This document shows, piece after piece, positions 8,801-15,337 of a stretch of DNA of 20,396 nt. Positions within the stretch are counted from its first letter, which is position 1, and the number at the start of each line of letters is the position of its first letter. The stretch comes from Desulfuromonadales bacterium C00003107 (GTDB lineage: Bacteria > Desulfobacterota > Desulfuromonadia > Desulfuromonadales > Syntrophotaleaceae), in contig MAXT01000029.1 in the NCBI GenBank assembly GCA_001751225.1, positions 1 through 20,396 of the forward strand, written 5' to 3'. A program made the position numbers and the translations under genes. The notes beneath the pieces were generated by a model. The model did not search any database, was not told the origin of the DNA, and worked only from the letters and a program-made list of their open reading frames with translations.

Positions 8801-9770
8801 TGTCGACGCAGTAGTTGCGGCAGGAGACACCTACCAAAATGCCGACCAGATGGGATTCACCTACTCCCACGGGACGGAAGGCGTCTGGATCGAGGCGATC
8901 AGCCTCAACCTGCAGGCAGGTGGGGATGACAATGCGTTCTTCGATTCGGAAGGCTCCGGCAGCTCCGGCCCGGAAATCGGCAGCCTGACCGGCATTGATC
9001 CCGGTGACGTGAGCTTTAGCGTTACCGATGGCAGTCCGACCCTGACCGTCGCCTTTACCGACCATACCTTTACTCAGGGCGACAGTATCCATTTCGGCAT
9101 CGACACCGATTATCTTGGCAACGACATAGGTGCCGCATTCGGCGACCAGGATGTTCAGGTCACCATCAGCTTCAGCGACGGCACCAGCATCACGGGCTCT
9201 TACCTTGCCAATGCGGATGGCTCCTCCTCGGTACAACTCCACTCCGGCAGCTACCTGGACGGCGGCGCCGGTAACGATGTGCTGCTCGGCAACAGCGGCA
9301 ACGATCTTTTGATCGGCGGCAGTGGCGATGACCACCTCCACGGGGGCACCGGCAACGACATTCTACACGGTGACAGCGGCGACGATATCCTTCACGGCAA
9401 CAGCGGAAACGACTCCCTCAGCGGGGGATTGGGCGCCGATACCTTTGCCTGGCACCTGGGCGATCAGGGAACGACGATTTCCCCCGCCATCGACACGATG
9501 AGCGACTTCTCCACCAGCGAAGGCGACAAACTGGACCTCAGCGACCTGCTCCAAGACGAAAATTCAGGCAATTTGGAAAACTATCTTCATTTCGAGCAGG
9601 AGGGGAGCGATACGGTAGTGCATATCAGCCACGATGGATTCTTTGCTGCGGACGACTACCATGCAGCCGATCAATTGATTGTCCTTGAGGGCGTCGACCT
9701 CAGCAGTCATGGCAGTGATGCGGCCATCATCGAATTATTGAGAACAAACGGACATTTGACATCCGATTAA
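5880..9770 (+). CDS. LapA-type RTX adhesin with retention module and vWA domain
   Basis: This 1296-residue secreted surface adhesin contains no cysteine. Order: residues 1-140 are a LapA-like N-terminal retention module, with the LapG site PAAG at 110-113 followed by a glycine-rich stretch. Two Ig-like repeats of 103 residues cover about 168-373. A T1SS-143/VCBS-like region follows (about 374-535, ending IADDSP). A von Willebrand A domain (about 540-735) has an intact metal site: DVSGS (544-548), Thr618, Asp649. Another VCBS-like segment ends TIADNDGDATAATLTLDV. One isolated RTX nonapeptide lies at 954-962, then an unassigned stretch, then seven RTX nonapeptides at 1128-1190. The tail (TFAWHLGDQG to the end) is a type I secretion target. 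Secretion by LapB-LapC-LapE and release by LapG follow from the family. It is small for a LapA protein, many of which exceed several thousand residues. Confidence 0.92.
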   Translation: MSHHPIATVAAVTGSAFARNENGELRVLKAGDTLLEGEVVLASADGHVELSFVDNSTMEVVEDQSVTLTSDLLESGPFDATDSALADDTAERILQLLAEDKEIDEAIEAPAAGLAGGEGGGGNNFVRLLRIAEGVDPLHYEFSGTSGTEAATFENPLEVDDDGGIGGATITVDTITADDIINSVEDDAPITVNGTVAGDAAAGDTVSFTVNGTEYTTTVDPGGTTWSVAVSGADLAADTEFEATVTGTDNNGNPFSGTTTSTHTVDLEANATITVGNITADDIVNSVEDDAPITVNGTVAGDAAAGDTVSFTVNGTEYTTTVNPDGTTWSVAVSGSDLAADAEFEATVTGTDVNGNPFTGSTTSTHEVAPMFNITEDSVTLYEEGLQAGDGAPFDGIPETPGDPGIASDGGLFGISDPDGDSLTITLNGPDGLTSDGQNVTWNWHWDADSSSGTLIGSAGGQEVVDININDKGAYDVTLNGPIDHPNPGEDTLSFEVGVRASDGTAFTDGTLTINIADDSPIGEDTTHSLTVQQSDTNLMVILDVSGSMSSSSGVDGLSRLELAKQGIHNLLDGYDEYGDVSVRLVTFSSGAGEIGEEWMTVEEARGFINALGAGGMTNYDAALDTAMSAFSSDGAIAGAQNVSYFLSDGAPTYGAGDSSTLTGANNNASGDLGIQNAEETIWTDFLTLNKVHSIALGMGSGINEGKLEPIAYDGIVGQDTHGIVVTDLATLDATLQSTIIIPPITGSILASGVMGSGAAFGADGGYLQALTVDEVTYTFDESDGSLAVSQSSDYSYDTDSHQVTLTTTAGAELTVDFDDGTYKYLASPNVTEPYRETLAYTIADNDGDATAATLTLDVSQFEAQNDHVITNTAVGDSLDIPLDALTANDSVTAQTSMGNVVPGAGTDLSIANGKVTLNNVANGQGFAYEITTGGTSDSAAVDVSLVDSDTLIGTAGDDILINTRPDISAATNIVDAVVAAGDTYQNADQMGFTYSHGTEGVWIEAISLNLQAGGDDNAFFDSEGSGSSGPEIGSLTGIDPGDVSFSVTDGSPTLTVAFTDHTFTQGDSIHFGIDTDYLGNDIGAAFGDQDVQVTISFSDGTSITGSYLANADGSSSVQLHSGSYLDGGAGNDVLLGNSGNDLLIGGSGDDHLHGGTGNDILHGDSGDDILHGNSGNDSLSGGLGADTFAWHLGDQGTTISPAIDTMSDFSTSEGDKLDLSDLLQDENSGNLENYLHFEQEGSDTVVHISHDGFFAADDYHAADQLIVLEGVDLSSHGSDAAIIELLRTNGHLTSD
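6207..6218 (+). other. Predicted LapG cleavage site (PAAG) in the adhesin
   Basis: The codons encode P-A-A-G at residues 110-113. Known LapG substrates are cut between two alanines in (T/A/P)AAG within the N-terminal retention module. Here the motif lies between a predicted helix (ILQLLAEDKEIDEAIE) and a glycine-rich linker, as expected. Cleavage would fall between Ala111 and Ala112. Confidence 0.8.
6381..6998 (+). repeat. Two tandem 309-bp repeats encoding Ig-like domains
   Basis: Unit 1 starts at 6381 and unit 2 at 6690, both with GCCACCATCACCGTCG; the offset is 309 bp or 103 codons. Bases 6421-6520 and 6730-6829 are identical over 100 bp. The 3' parts of the units differ more, with several silent and a few amino acid changes. 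The pattern fits recent duplication or gene conversion of one Ig-like domain. Repeat number may vary between strains, and short-read assembly could have collapsed further copies. Confidence 0.92.
9261..9449 (+). repeat. RTX calcium-binding nonapeptide repeats
   Basis: Seven consecutive nonapeptides of the form G-G/N/D-x-G-N/D-D-x-L-x are encoded (for example GGAGNDVLL, GNSGNDLLI, GGSGDDHLH), the last one diverging into the secretion tail. They are expected to bind calcium and drive folding outside the cell. The DNA is not a CRISPR array: the units are in frame, contiguous and degenerate. Confidence 0.92.
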
Positions 9771-9827
9771 CCCCAATGGCTTCGGCCAACCACATGAGTG
9801 ACCAGACAAAACATCAAGGAGACGGTA

Positions 9828-10166
9828 TTGGCTGTTTTTTTTGTGAAACGCGATCAGGGTGGCGCCATCGTCGCCATCAGTCGGCAGCAATTTTCTGACG
9901 ACTGGGAGGAACTGCAGGAGAACGCTCCGGAGTTAACCGCGTTTTCTGAGACCTTCGCCACCGGGCAAAAGGGGTTGGCCTCCACGGACCTGGGGCTAGT
10001 GCGAGTTCTAGAGGACACCATCGACCTGCTCATCGAACGGGGCGTGCTCCGATTCACGGATTTTCCCGAGGATGCTCAGGTCAAACTGCTAGAACGTCGC
10101 TCAATGCGTGCATCGCTGCGGAGCCTTGATCTGCTGAAGGAAGAGGGCGAAGAGGAAATTATTTGA
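9828..10166 (+). CDS. Small conserved hypothetical protein (TTG start)
   Basis: I place the start at TTG 9828 because AAGGAG sits six bases upstream, whereas an in-frame GTG at 9798 has no ribosome site. This gives 112 residues beginning AVFFVKRDQGGAIVAISR after the initiator. The pattern (VKRD..G.I.A.SR, then DLGLVRVLEDTIDLLI, then GVLRFTDFPEDAQVKLLERR) resembles a small proteobacterial family often labelled 'tryptophan synthase subunit beta-like'. I see no catalytic motif that justifies that label. It is acidic at the C-terminus, has no signal peptide or membrane segment, and is probably cytosolic. It follows the adhesin by 57 bp, so co-transcription is plausible. Its last eight bases overlap the 3' end of lapG on the other strand. 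Confidence 0.75.
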   Translation: MAVFFVKRDQGGAIVAISRQQFSDDWEELQENAPELTAFSETFATGQKGLASTDLGLVRVLEDTIDLLIERGVLRFTDFPEDAQVKLLERRSMRASLRSLDLLKEEGEEEII

Positions 10167-10881
10167 GGGATTGATTCTTTGCTTCTGCGAGTCCCGGCAA
10201 GAACATTTTCAACGCTTGCCCATCCCCCATTTCCGAACGCACCCGGTCAAGGACATCCCGCCAACGGGACAAACGCCTCGTGGCGCTGGCGACAGGAGTG
10301 GGGTTGCCACCGGCCCACAAGTTTTCGCTGCTGAAGCTGAAAACCGGGAACAGATCGGGGCGTTGAGAGGCCGGCCGGATATCGGAGATGAGGTTGTCCA
10401 ATATAAGAGGTTCGCTGGTCGGGGACGGGTAATAGCTTAAAACCATGTGAGCCCGACTGATCCGGCTGTGGCGACCACCGATTCGGGCTTTGACATAGGT
10501 CAGGCGAAGTTTTTCGGTCGCAACCCCCAACAACTTGAGGGACAGGTATTTGGCTATGGTGAAGTCTTCACAGTCGCCCTGACCACGGCCCAAGGTTTCC
10601 AGGGGGGTGGCCCAGTAATCAGGCAAGTTCCAAATCTTGGCATCTTCAACAAAAAGAATGCGCTGATTGAAAAAATCGTTGACCCTCCGCACCCGGTCCT
10701 CTTCAGCACTATTAGCGGTCTCACTCAGCATCTGCCGCCAGCTTGCGACCCCCTGCCTGCCTTCGGCACCGAACCTTTGTCCGGCCAATTGCAGCATGTG
10801 GTCGAAATCGGGCGCGGCGGCAACTAAACTTGCCAAAAGAATCATAGTCGCCAACATAAAATAGGGTCGGAATAATTTCAT
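10159..10881 (-). CDS. lapG: LapG-type periplasmic cysteine protease
   Basis: This 240-residue bacterial transglutaminase-like cysteine protease cleaves the N-terminal retention module of the adhesin. A signal peptide is visible (about 1-22, ending LASLVAAA). The catalytic triad fits Cys104 in RGQGDCEDF, His145 in SRAHMVLSYY and Asp162 in LILDNL. Asp103, Glu105 and Asp106 beside the cysteine match the calcium-binding acidic cluster of LapG. Length is typical. The start is the only reasonable ATG, with a weak AAAGG about 13 bases upstream. It is divergent from the outer-membrane channel gene, with 203 bp between starts, and convergent with the small gene downstream. By family knowledge it is held inactive by LapD at high c-di-GMP. 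Confidence 0.94.
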   Translation of the reverse strand: MKLFRPYFMLATMILLASLVAAAPDFDHMLQLAGQRFGAEGRQGVASWRQMLSETANSAEEDRVRRVNDFFNQRILFVEDAKIWNLPDYWATPLETLGRGQGDCEDFTIAKYLSLKLLGVATEKLRLTYVKARIGGRHSRISRAHMVLSYYPSPTSEPLILDNLISDIRPASQRPDLFPVFSFSSENLWAGGNPTPVASATRRLSRWRDVLDRVRSEMGDGQALKMFLPGLAEAKNQSLK

Positions 10882-10927
10882 CTACGGTAAAATACCTTTG
10901 ATTGAACCCTACCAGGATATTAGGAAA

Positions 10928-10945
10928 CGGCCTGCCGACAGGCCG
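10928..10945. repeat. Perfect 7-bp inverted repeat between lapG and the channel gene
   Basis: CGGCCTG-CCGA-CAGGCCG is a GC-rich hairpin or operator-like dyad, 47 bp upstream of the lapG start in the 203-bp divergent gap. No T-run follows on either strand, so it is not an intrinsic terminator. It could be a protein-binding dyad or a structure in the lapG leader. Confidence 0.4.
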
Positions 10946-10982
10946 GACGTTCGCCATCCCACTGAACTCCCGAGATTTTCTC

Positions 10983-11010
10983 TTTACTTTAATACACCCT
11001 CATTGATAAT
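10983..11010 (+). promoter_or_regulatory. Candidate sigma-70 promoter for the TolC-OmpA gene
   Basis: TTTACT, a 16-bp spacer and GATAAT form an acceptable -35/-10 pair. Transcription would start near 11017, leaving a leader of about 68 nt. The ribosome site GAGGA at 11072-11076 is eight bases before the ATG at 11085. Confidence 0.4.
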
Positions 11011-11084
11011 CTGGCGCCGATCAAAACTTCAGAAAACCATTAAAAAGACCCGCAATCAACATAAAACAACTGAGGACTTTTGTC

Positions 11085-13001
11085 ATGCACTTCAAATGCG
11101 CCCTTATATCTGTTCTGCTCTTCCTGATAAGCGGGGCGGTCTGTGCGGAAACATCGGTCAACCTCCCGGATGTAGTACGACAGGCGATTAGCGAAAACCC
11201 TGAAGTTCAAGCAAGCTGGCATACTTTTCTGGCAGCGACCGAGCAACAGACTGGCGCCAAAGGAGGATACTTCCCCCGCCTCGACCTGACCGCCGGCACG
11301 GGCTGGGAACATTGGGAGAACTCAGACTTTTCAGACGAGGAGTTCACCCGTTCCAATGTCGCCTTGTCACTCCGCCAAATGGTTTTTGACGGTTTCGCCA
11401 CCCGCAACGAAGTGGCCAGGCTCGGGTACGCTAAATTGGTTCGTTATTACGAGTTCATGGCCGCATCCGAAAACATCGGCCTAGAAGCGGTCCGGGCCTA
11501 TCTCGACGTGCTGCGCTATCGAGAATTGAAAAAGCTCGCGGCGGATAATTTCATTCAGCACCGAGATCTTTTCAACAAAGTTCAGGAACGCGTCCAGGCT
11601 GGTCTCAGCCGCGGCGTCGACCTCGAACAGGCAAGCGGCCGTCTGGCTCTCGCCGAATCAAACTTCATTACCGAAACAACCAACCTGTACGATGTCAGCT
11701 CCCGTTACCTGCGTATTGTCGGCCATGCCCCGTCATCCTCCCTTGCCCCTCCAGAGCCTCTGAGCGCGGGGATCCCCTCTGATCGCGACAGAGCCTTAAC
11801 AATTGCATTTCAAGAGAATCCTTCATTCAACGCCGCAGTGGAAAATGTTCGCTCTGCCGAAGCGGAAACCGAGGAGAGCAAAGCCCCTTTCATGCCGCGG
11901 ATCGATCTTCAGGCACGGCAAAATTTCGGACGGTCGTCCGGAGACTTTCAGGACCGCGACGGTGAAACCATTGTTGAGCTGGTATTGAGCTATAATCTTT
12001 TGGCCGGCGGATCGGACCTGGCCGCCCGGCGCCAGTCTCTCCAGCAACTCAACTCGGCCAAAGACCTGCGGGAACGGGCTTGCCGCAACGTGCGTCAGGA
12101 ATTTGCCATAGCCTACAACGACAAGGACAGCCTGAAAGAACAACTTCGCTACCGCAACGAGCACCAACTTTCCGCCGAAAAAGCACGAAAAGCCTATCGG
12201 GACCAGTTCGACATCGGCCAGCGCACCCTTCTCGACCTGCTCGATACGGAAAATGAATATTTCGAAGCGCGCCGTGCCTACGTCGGCACAAGCTACGATT
12301 ATACGCTGTCCCATGCCCGCACCCTGGCCGCCATGGGACAGTTACTTAACAACCTGAAGGTGAGTCGTGAAGCCCTGCCTTCACTGGAGGATATCGGCCA
12401 GAACCGGACCGGGATTGATCCCGACTCCACCTGTCCTGCGGAAACGATCGACATTACCATTGAATTTCCGCCCCTGGCCGCTCCAGTCGCCGCCAAAACG
12501 GTCGTTGCGCCTACCCTGACCGCCACCGAAAAAGGCGCCGATGGCGATGGCGACAAGGTCCCCGATCACCTGGATGCCTGTCCCAACACCCCCCCGGCCA
12601 TCGAAGTGGACCAATTCGGCTGTCCGGAAATTCTCCCTGCACAGATAAGTTTCCAGATTAATGTGTTATTCCCCTTTTCATCAGCAAAAATTCCGGAAAA
12701 GTACCGGGATGAAATTCTTCGCCTGGCCGAATTTCTCCGCAAACACCCTGCCCTCAAAATCGCCATTGAAGGCCACACCGACAGCGTTGGTTCCCAGGAG
12801 TTCAATCAGAGTCTATCGCAAAAAAGGGCAGAAAGTGTCGTTAGCCGCCTCGTCGAAAAACATGCCATTAAACCCGACCGGCTTCAAGCTTTTGGCTACG
12901 GCGAAGACAGACCTATTGCACGTAATCAATCCATTGAAGGCCGCGACCGTAACCGCCGCGTAGTAGCTGTCCCCTTGGAAAATAATTCTGCAAAACTGTA
13001 A
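11085..13001 (+). CDS. lapE: TolC-family outer-membrane channel fused to OmpA domain (LapE role)
   Basis: This 638-residue protein has a signal peptide (1-21, ending AVCA). Residues about 28-440 are a TolC/outer-membrane efflux domain with the usual two long repeats (LPDVVRQAISENPEVQASW; RALTIAFQENPSFNAAVENV). A linker with conserved Cys follows, then a thrombospondin-3-like calcium motif from residue 486 (DGDGDKVPDHLDACPNTP). The OmpA-like C-terminus has EGHTDS (562-567) and DRNRRV (621-626). Asp566 and Arg581 are 15 residues apart, as are the diaminopimelate-binding pair of OmpA. The channel would be the outer-membrane exit for the adhesin, and the OmpA part would anchor it to peptidoglycan. 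In the systems I know, TolC and OmpA functions are usually separate proteins. The LapE role is inferred from the locus. Confidence 0.92.
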   Translation: MHFKCALISVLLFLISGAVCAETSVNLPDVVRQAISENPEVQASWHTFLAATEQQTGAKGGYFPRLDLTAGTGWEHWENSDFSDEEFTRSNVALSLRQMVFDGFATRNEVARLGYAKLVRYYEFMAASENIGLEAVRAYLDVLRYRELKKLAADNFIQHRDLFNKVQERVQAGLSRGVDLEQASGRLALAESNFITETTNLYDVSSRYLRIVGHAPSSSLAPPEPLSAGIPSDRDRALTIAFQENPSFNAAVENVRSAEAETEESKAPFMPRIDLQARQNFGRSSGDFQDRDGETIVELVLSYNLLAGGSDLAARRQSLQQLNSAKDLRERACRNVRQEFAIAYNDKDSLKEQLRYRNEHQLSAEKARKAYRDQFDIGQRTLLDLLDTENEYFEARRAYVGTSYDYTLSHARTLAAMGQLLNNLKVSREALPSLEDIGQNRTGIDPDSTCPAETIDITIEFPPLAAPVAAKTVVAPTLTATEKGADGDGDKVPDHLDACPNTPPAIEVDQFGCPEILPAQISFQINVLFPFSSAKIPEKYRDEILRLAEFLRKHPALKIAIEGHTDSVGSQEFNQSLSQKRAESVVSRLVEKHAIKPDRLQAFGYGEDRPIARNQSIEGRDRNRRVVAVPLENNSAKL

Positions 13002-13104
13002 GCCCTTAATTTTGCGGGTCAATTGAGTCCCGGTTGGTCTACAGCCCCCCGTTTACCTTTTTTTCACTACACTCCCTAAATTCGACCAACCTCTATACAA
13101 CCGT

Positions 13105-15024
13105 TCATTGGGTCGAAGTCAAGGTGACCCCTGGCCCGGTCATCCCGTCCACCCCTAGGCCGACCAGGCAATCAACCTCCTCGATCGACTGTACACCTTC
13201 AGCAATGGCGGTCAAGCCGATGGTATGGACAATCATGCACAGCCCTCGCAGAAAAGCCTGACTGCCGGGATTTTCATGTATCCCCCGAATCAACGACGAA
13301 TCGATCTTGACATAGTCAAGCCCCAGATCATGCAGAGCACCTATCCGGGAAAATTGGGGACCGACGTGTTCTATCCCGACCTTCGCCCCCAAGGGTTTCA
13401 AAACTTCTACCAACTTGCGGAACTCGGCGACATGACGAACCGCCCCGCTTTCGGAAACTTCCAGCCACAGAGAATTTGCCAATTCCGGGGCCTTGTGCAA
13501 TTTTTGAATCAGGGCAGTCCTGAATCCTGGATCGCAGAGCGCTTCCGGAGAGATGTTAACCCCTAGCGGCTTCCCCTGCCCCGCAATCTCCTCCAGAGCC
13601 CTCTCCACAACTTGGAAATCAACGCGCGGCATCAAACCAAGGCGTGCAGCCCAGGGTAAGACACTACCGGCCGCCAACCAGTCTTCGCCGATCCGAAGCC
13701 GCACCGGAGTTTCAAGATGAAGCAGTTGGCCCTTGACGTCAACGACCGGAAAATGGGCCAATTTAAGCCCATCGGCATCAAGGGCCTGATTCAGGGAGAC
13801 CCGCCATCCTTCCAAATCGGTGATTTGTCTGGGCTGAACCTCCGCAAGGGTGATCTGAACCTCACCAGTCCCGTTACGCTCGGCAGTAATAAGGGCGGCA
13901 TCGGTCCTGGACAAAAGTCGGGAAAGGGTTTCCCCCGGCTCCATAGCAGTGCCCCCGACGGGCAGAAAATATTCACCGGCATGCCCTGGATCATCGATGG
14001 CAAGATGTAAGGCACCGGCCACCTCTTGCGCCAAATCAAAGGCTGCACTGTTGCCGGGAGCTAGCAAAGCAAAATCAGCACCACTGATCCTGCCCACCGT
14101 GCGCTCGGAGTTTTCTGGACAAAGGACGGACAACTGCTCTCCAATGCGCCGCAACAACTGATCTGTGGCTTCACGACCGAGACTCCGATTCATGTCGTCA
14201 AGCTTGGGCACACGGGCAATGACGAGCCCTCCAGCCGCACTGGCATCATCTCGCAACAATACCGATTCGGTGCGTTTAAGAAAAGGCGCGCGAAGCAGAA
14301 GTCCCGTGAGAGGATCGTGCTCTATATCTTTCCGCAGCACTTCCAAGCGCTCCGATTCATCTTCCAGCATTCTTTTGACCCGTGTCGACAAGCCATTCAT
14401 AGCGCCAACCAGGGTGCGCAACTCAGGGATCGAAGGTTCGGCAACCGTGATGAAACGCCGGGCTCCGATAGCCTCGGCCTGTTGTACAACCTCTCCCAAC
14501 GGGCGGGTAATGGAACGAATCGCCAAGGTTCCAATTATACCGGCCAGCGTCGCCACCCCGAGAAACCAGAACGACAAATTAAGGGTCTCCTGCCAGAGCG
14601 ACTCATAGGCAAATCGGCTATGACTCTGGAGAAACAACGTGCCAAACTGTTTCCAGCCATTCTGCACCTGGGCAACCCCCGCAGCAGCCTGCAGGGGAAC
14701 CAGCCTTTGGAACCAACCAGGGACCTTGAGAGAATTCGCGGGATTGCTGTGCTCGATCAAGACTTTCCCGTGGGGATCGACAAGGCGGATAAACTGGTAA
14801 TGACCGCTGTCGAATTGAGCACTGAGCAACAACTCGACCGTCACCGGATCATCCGCCACCTGGGACATGGAAAGAGCCAGCGACGTGGCATTGTCCGTAT
14901 TTTTGAGATAGAGCTGCTCTTGGAGGTATTTCTGTGCAGAAAGGGCGCTAAGAACAAAACTCGCCCCGAAAGTCAGGACCATAAGAACCGCCACAGAGAC
15001 CCAAAGTTGTTTTGTCAGGGACAT
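13105..15024 (-). CDS. lapD: LapD-type c-di-GMP receptor (degenerate GGDEF-EAL)
   Basis: I choose ATG 15024 (AGGAGAG just upstream); the frame extends further without a ribosome site. The 639 residues match LapD in length and order: membrane segment (about 7-29), periplasmic output domain (about 30-150), second membrane segment (about 150-169), HAMP and signalling helix (to about 235), GGDEF-like (about 235-395) and EAL-like (about 405-639). Both catalytic motifs are lost: GGDEF reads SGADF (314-318) and EAL reads ETP (438-440). The end AEGVQ...DGMTGPGV is LapD-like. Trp124 in NGWKQFG corresponds to the LapG-contacting tryptophan reported for Pseudomonas LapD. It should bind c-di-GMP rather than make or break it, and sequester LapG when ligand-bound. 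It converges on the channel gene, with 103 bp between stops and no clear terminator there. Confidence 0.94.
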   Translation of the reverse strand: MSLTKQLWVSVAVLMVLTFGASFVLSALSAQKYLQEQLYLKNTDNATSLALSMSQVADDPVTVELLLSAQFDSGHYQFIRLVDPHGKVLIEHSNPANSLKVPGWFQRLVPLQAAAGVAQVQNGWKQFGTLFLQSHSRFAYESLWQETLNLSFWFLGVATLAGIIGTLAIRSITRPLGEVVQQAEAIGARRFITVAEPSIPELRTLVGAMNGLSTRVKRMLEDESERLEVLRKDIEHDPLTGLLLRAPFLKRTESVLLRDDASAAGGLVIARVPKLDDMNRSLGREATDQLLRRIGEQLSVLCPENSERTVGRISGADFALLAPGNSAAFDLAQEVAGALHLAIDDPGHAGEYFLPVGGTAMEPGETLSRLLSRTDAALITAERNGTGEVQITLAEVQPRQITDLEGWRVSLNQALDADGLKLAHFPVVDVKGQLLHLETPVRLRIGEDWLAAGSVLPWAARLGLMPRVDFQVVERALEEIAGQGKPLGVNISPEALCDPGFRTALIQKLHKAPELANSLWLEVSESGAVRHVAEFRKLVEVLKPLGAKVGIEHVGPQFSRIGALHDLGLDYVKIDSSLIRGIHENPGSQAFLRGLCMIVHTIGLTAIAEGVQSIEEVDCLVGLGVDGMTGPGVTLTSTQ

Positions 15025-15084
15025 GTACTCTCTCCTATTGAACCGATAGCAGGATATGGATAAATATCCAGCGTGCCATGCCCT

Positions 15085-15112
15085 ATCATACTGATTTCTC
15101 AAATCTTATCAA
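15085..15112 (-). promoter_or_regulatory. Candidate sigma-70 promoter of lapD
   Basis: On the minus strand TTGATA and TATGAT, each one mismatch from consensus, are separated by 16 bp. Transcription would start near 15078, giving a leader of about 54 nt to the ATG at 15024. The spacer contains a small dyad GATTT-GAG-AAATC. The remaining gap up to the terminator (15113-15240) shows no other feature I can support. Confidence 0.55.
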
Positions 15113-15240
15113 TGTGAAAGCCGGATTCCATTTCTGTGCTTCTCCCCGACTCCACCTGTTTTGTACCATGCTCGACACCCCCTGAGGCACAAGTGTAGGT
15201 GCGTCGTTCCACTTCAACCCATTCAGTCCCTCGTTTTTCA

Positions 15241-15280
15241 GAAACACAAAAGCCCCGCTTTGGCGGGGCTTTTGTGTTTC
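15241..15280 (-). terminator. Strong intrinsic terminator ending the sulfur operon
   Basis: Two perfectly complementary 18-base arms flank a 4-base loop. The stem core is AGCCCCGC / GCGGGGCT with A-rich and T-rich flanks on both sides. It lies 57 bp beyond the reductase stop codon. The symmetry means it could also stop plus-strand transcripts, for example antisense read-through across the lapD region. Confidence 0.9.
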
Positions 15281-15337
15281 TATATTTGTCTTCACACCTT
15301 CGCGTGAAATGGCCCATGCCCGTTGTTTGGCCCACCC

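Noticed and set aside
9261..9449. CRISPR-like periodic sequence
   Set aside because: The 27-bp periodicity is the codon signature of RTX nonapeptides inside an intact reading frame; there are no spacers.
9776..9787. TGGC-TTCG-GCCA hairpin after the adhesin stop
   Set aside because: Only four base pairs with no T-run; a UUCG loop alone is not enough to call a terminator.
9798..9827. GTG at 9798 as start of the small protein after the adhesin
   Set aside because: No Shine-Dalgarno sequence precedes it, while AAGGAG stands six bases before TTG 9828. The ribosome site itself would fall inside the coding sequence.
13002..13104. Terminator between the convergent channel and lapD genes
   Set aside because: There is a run of seven T at 13058-13064, but I found no convincing stem directly before it on the plus strand.
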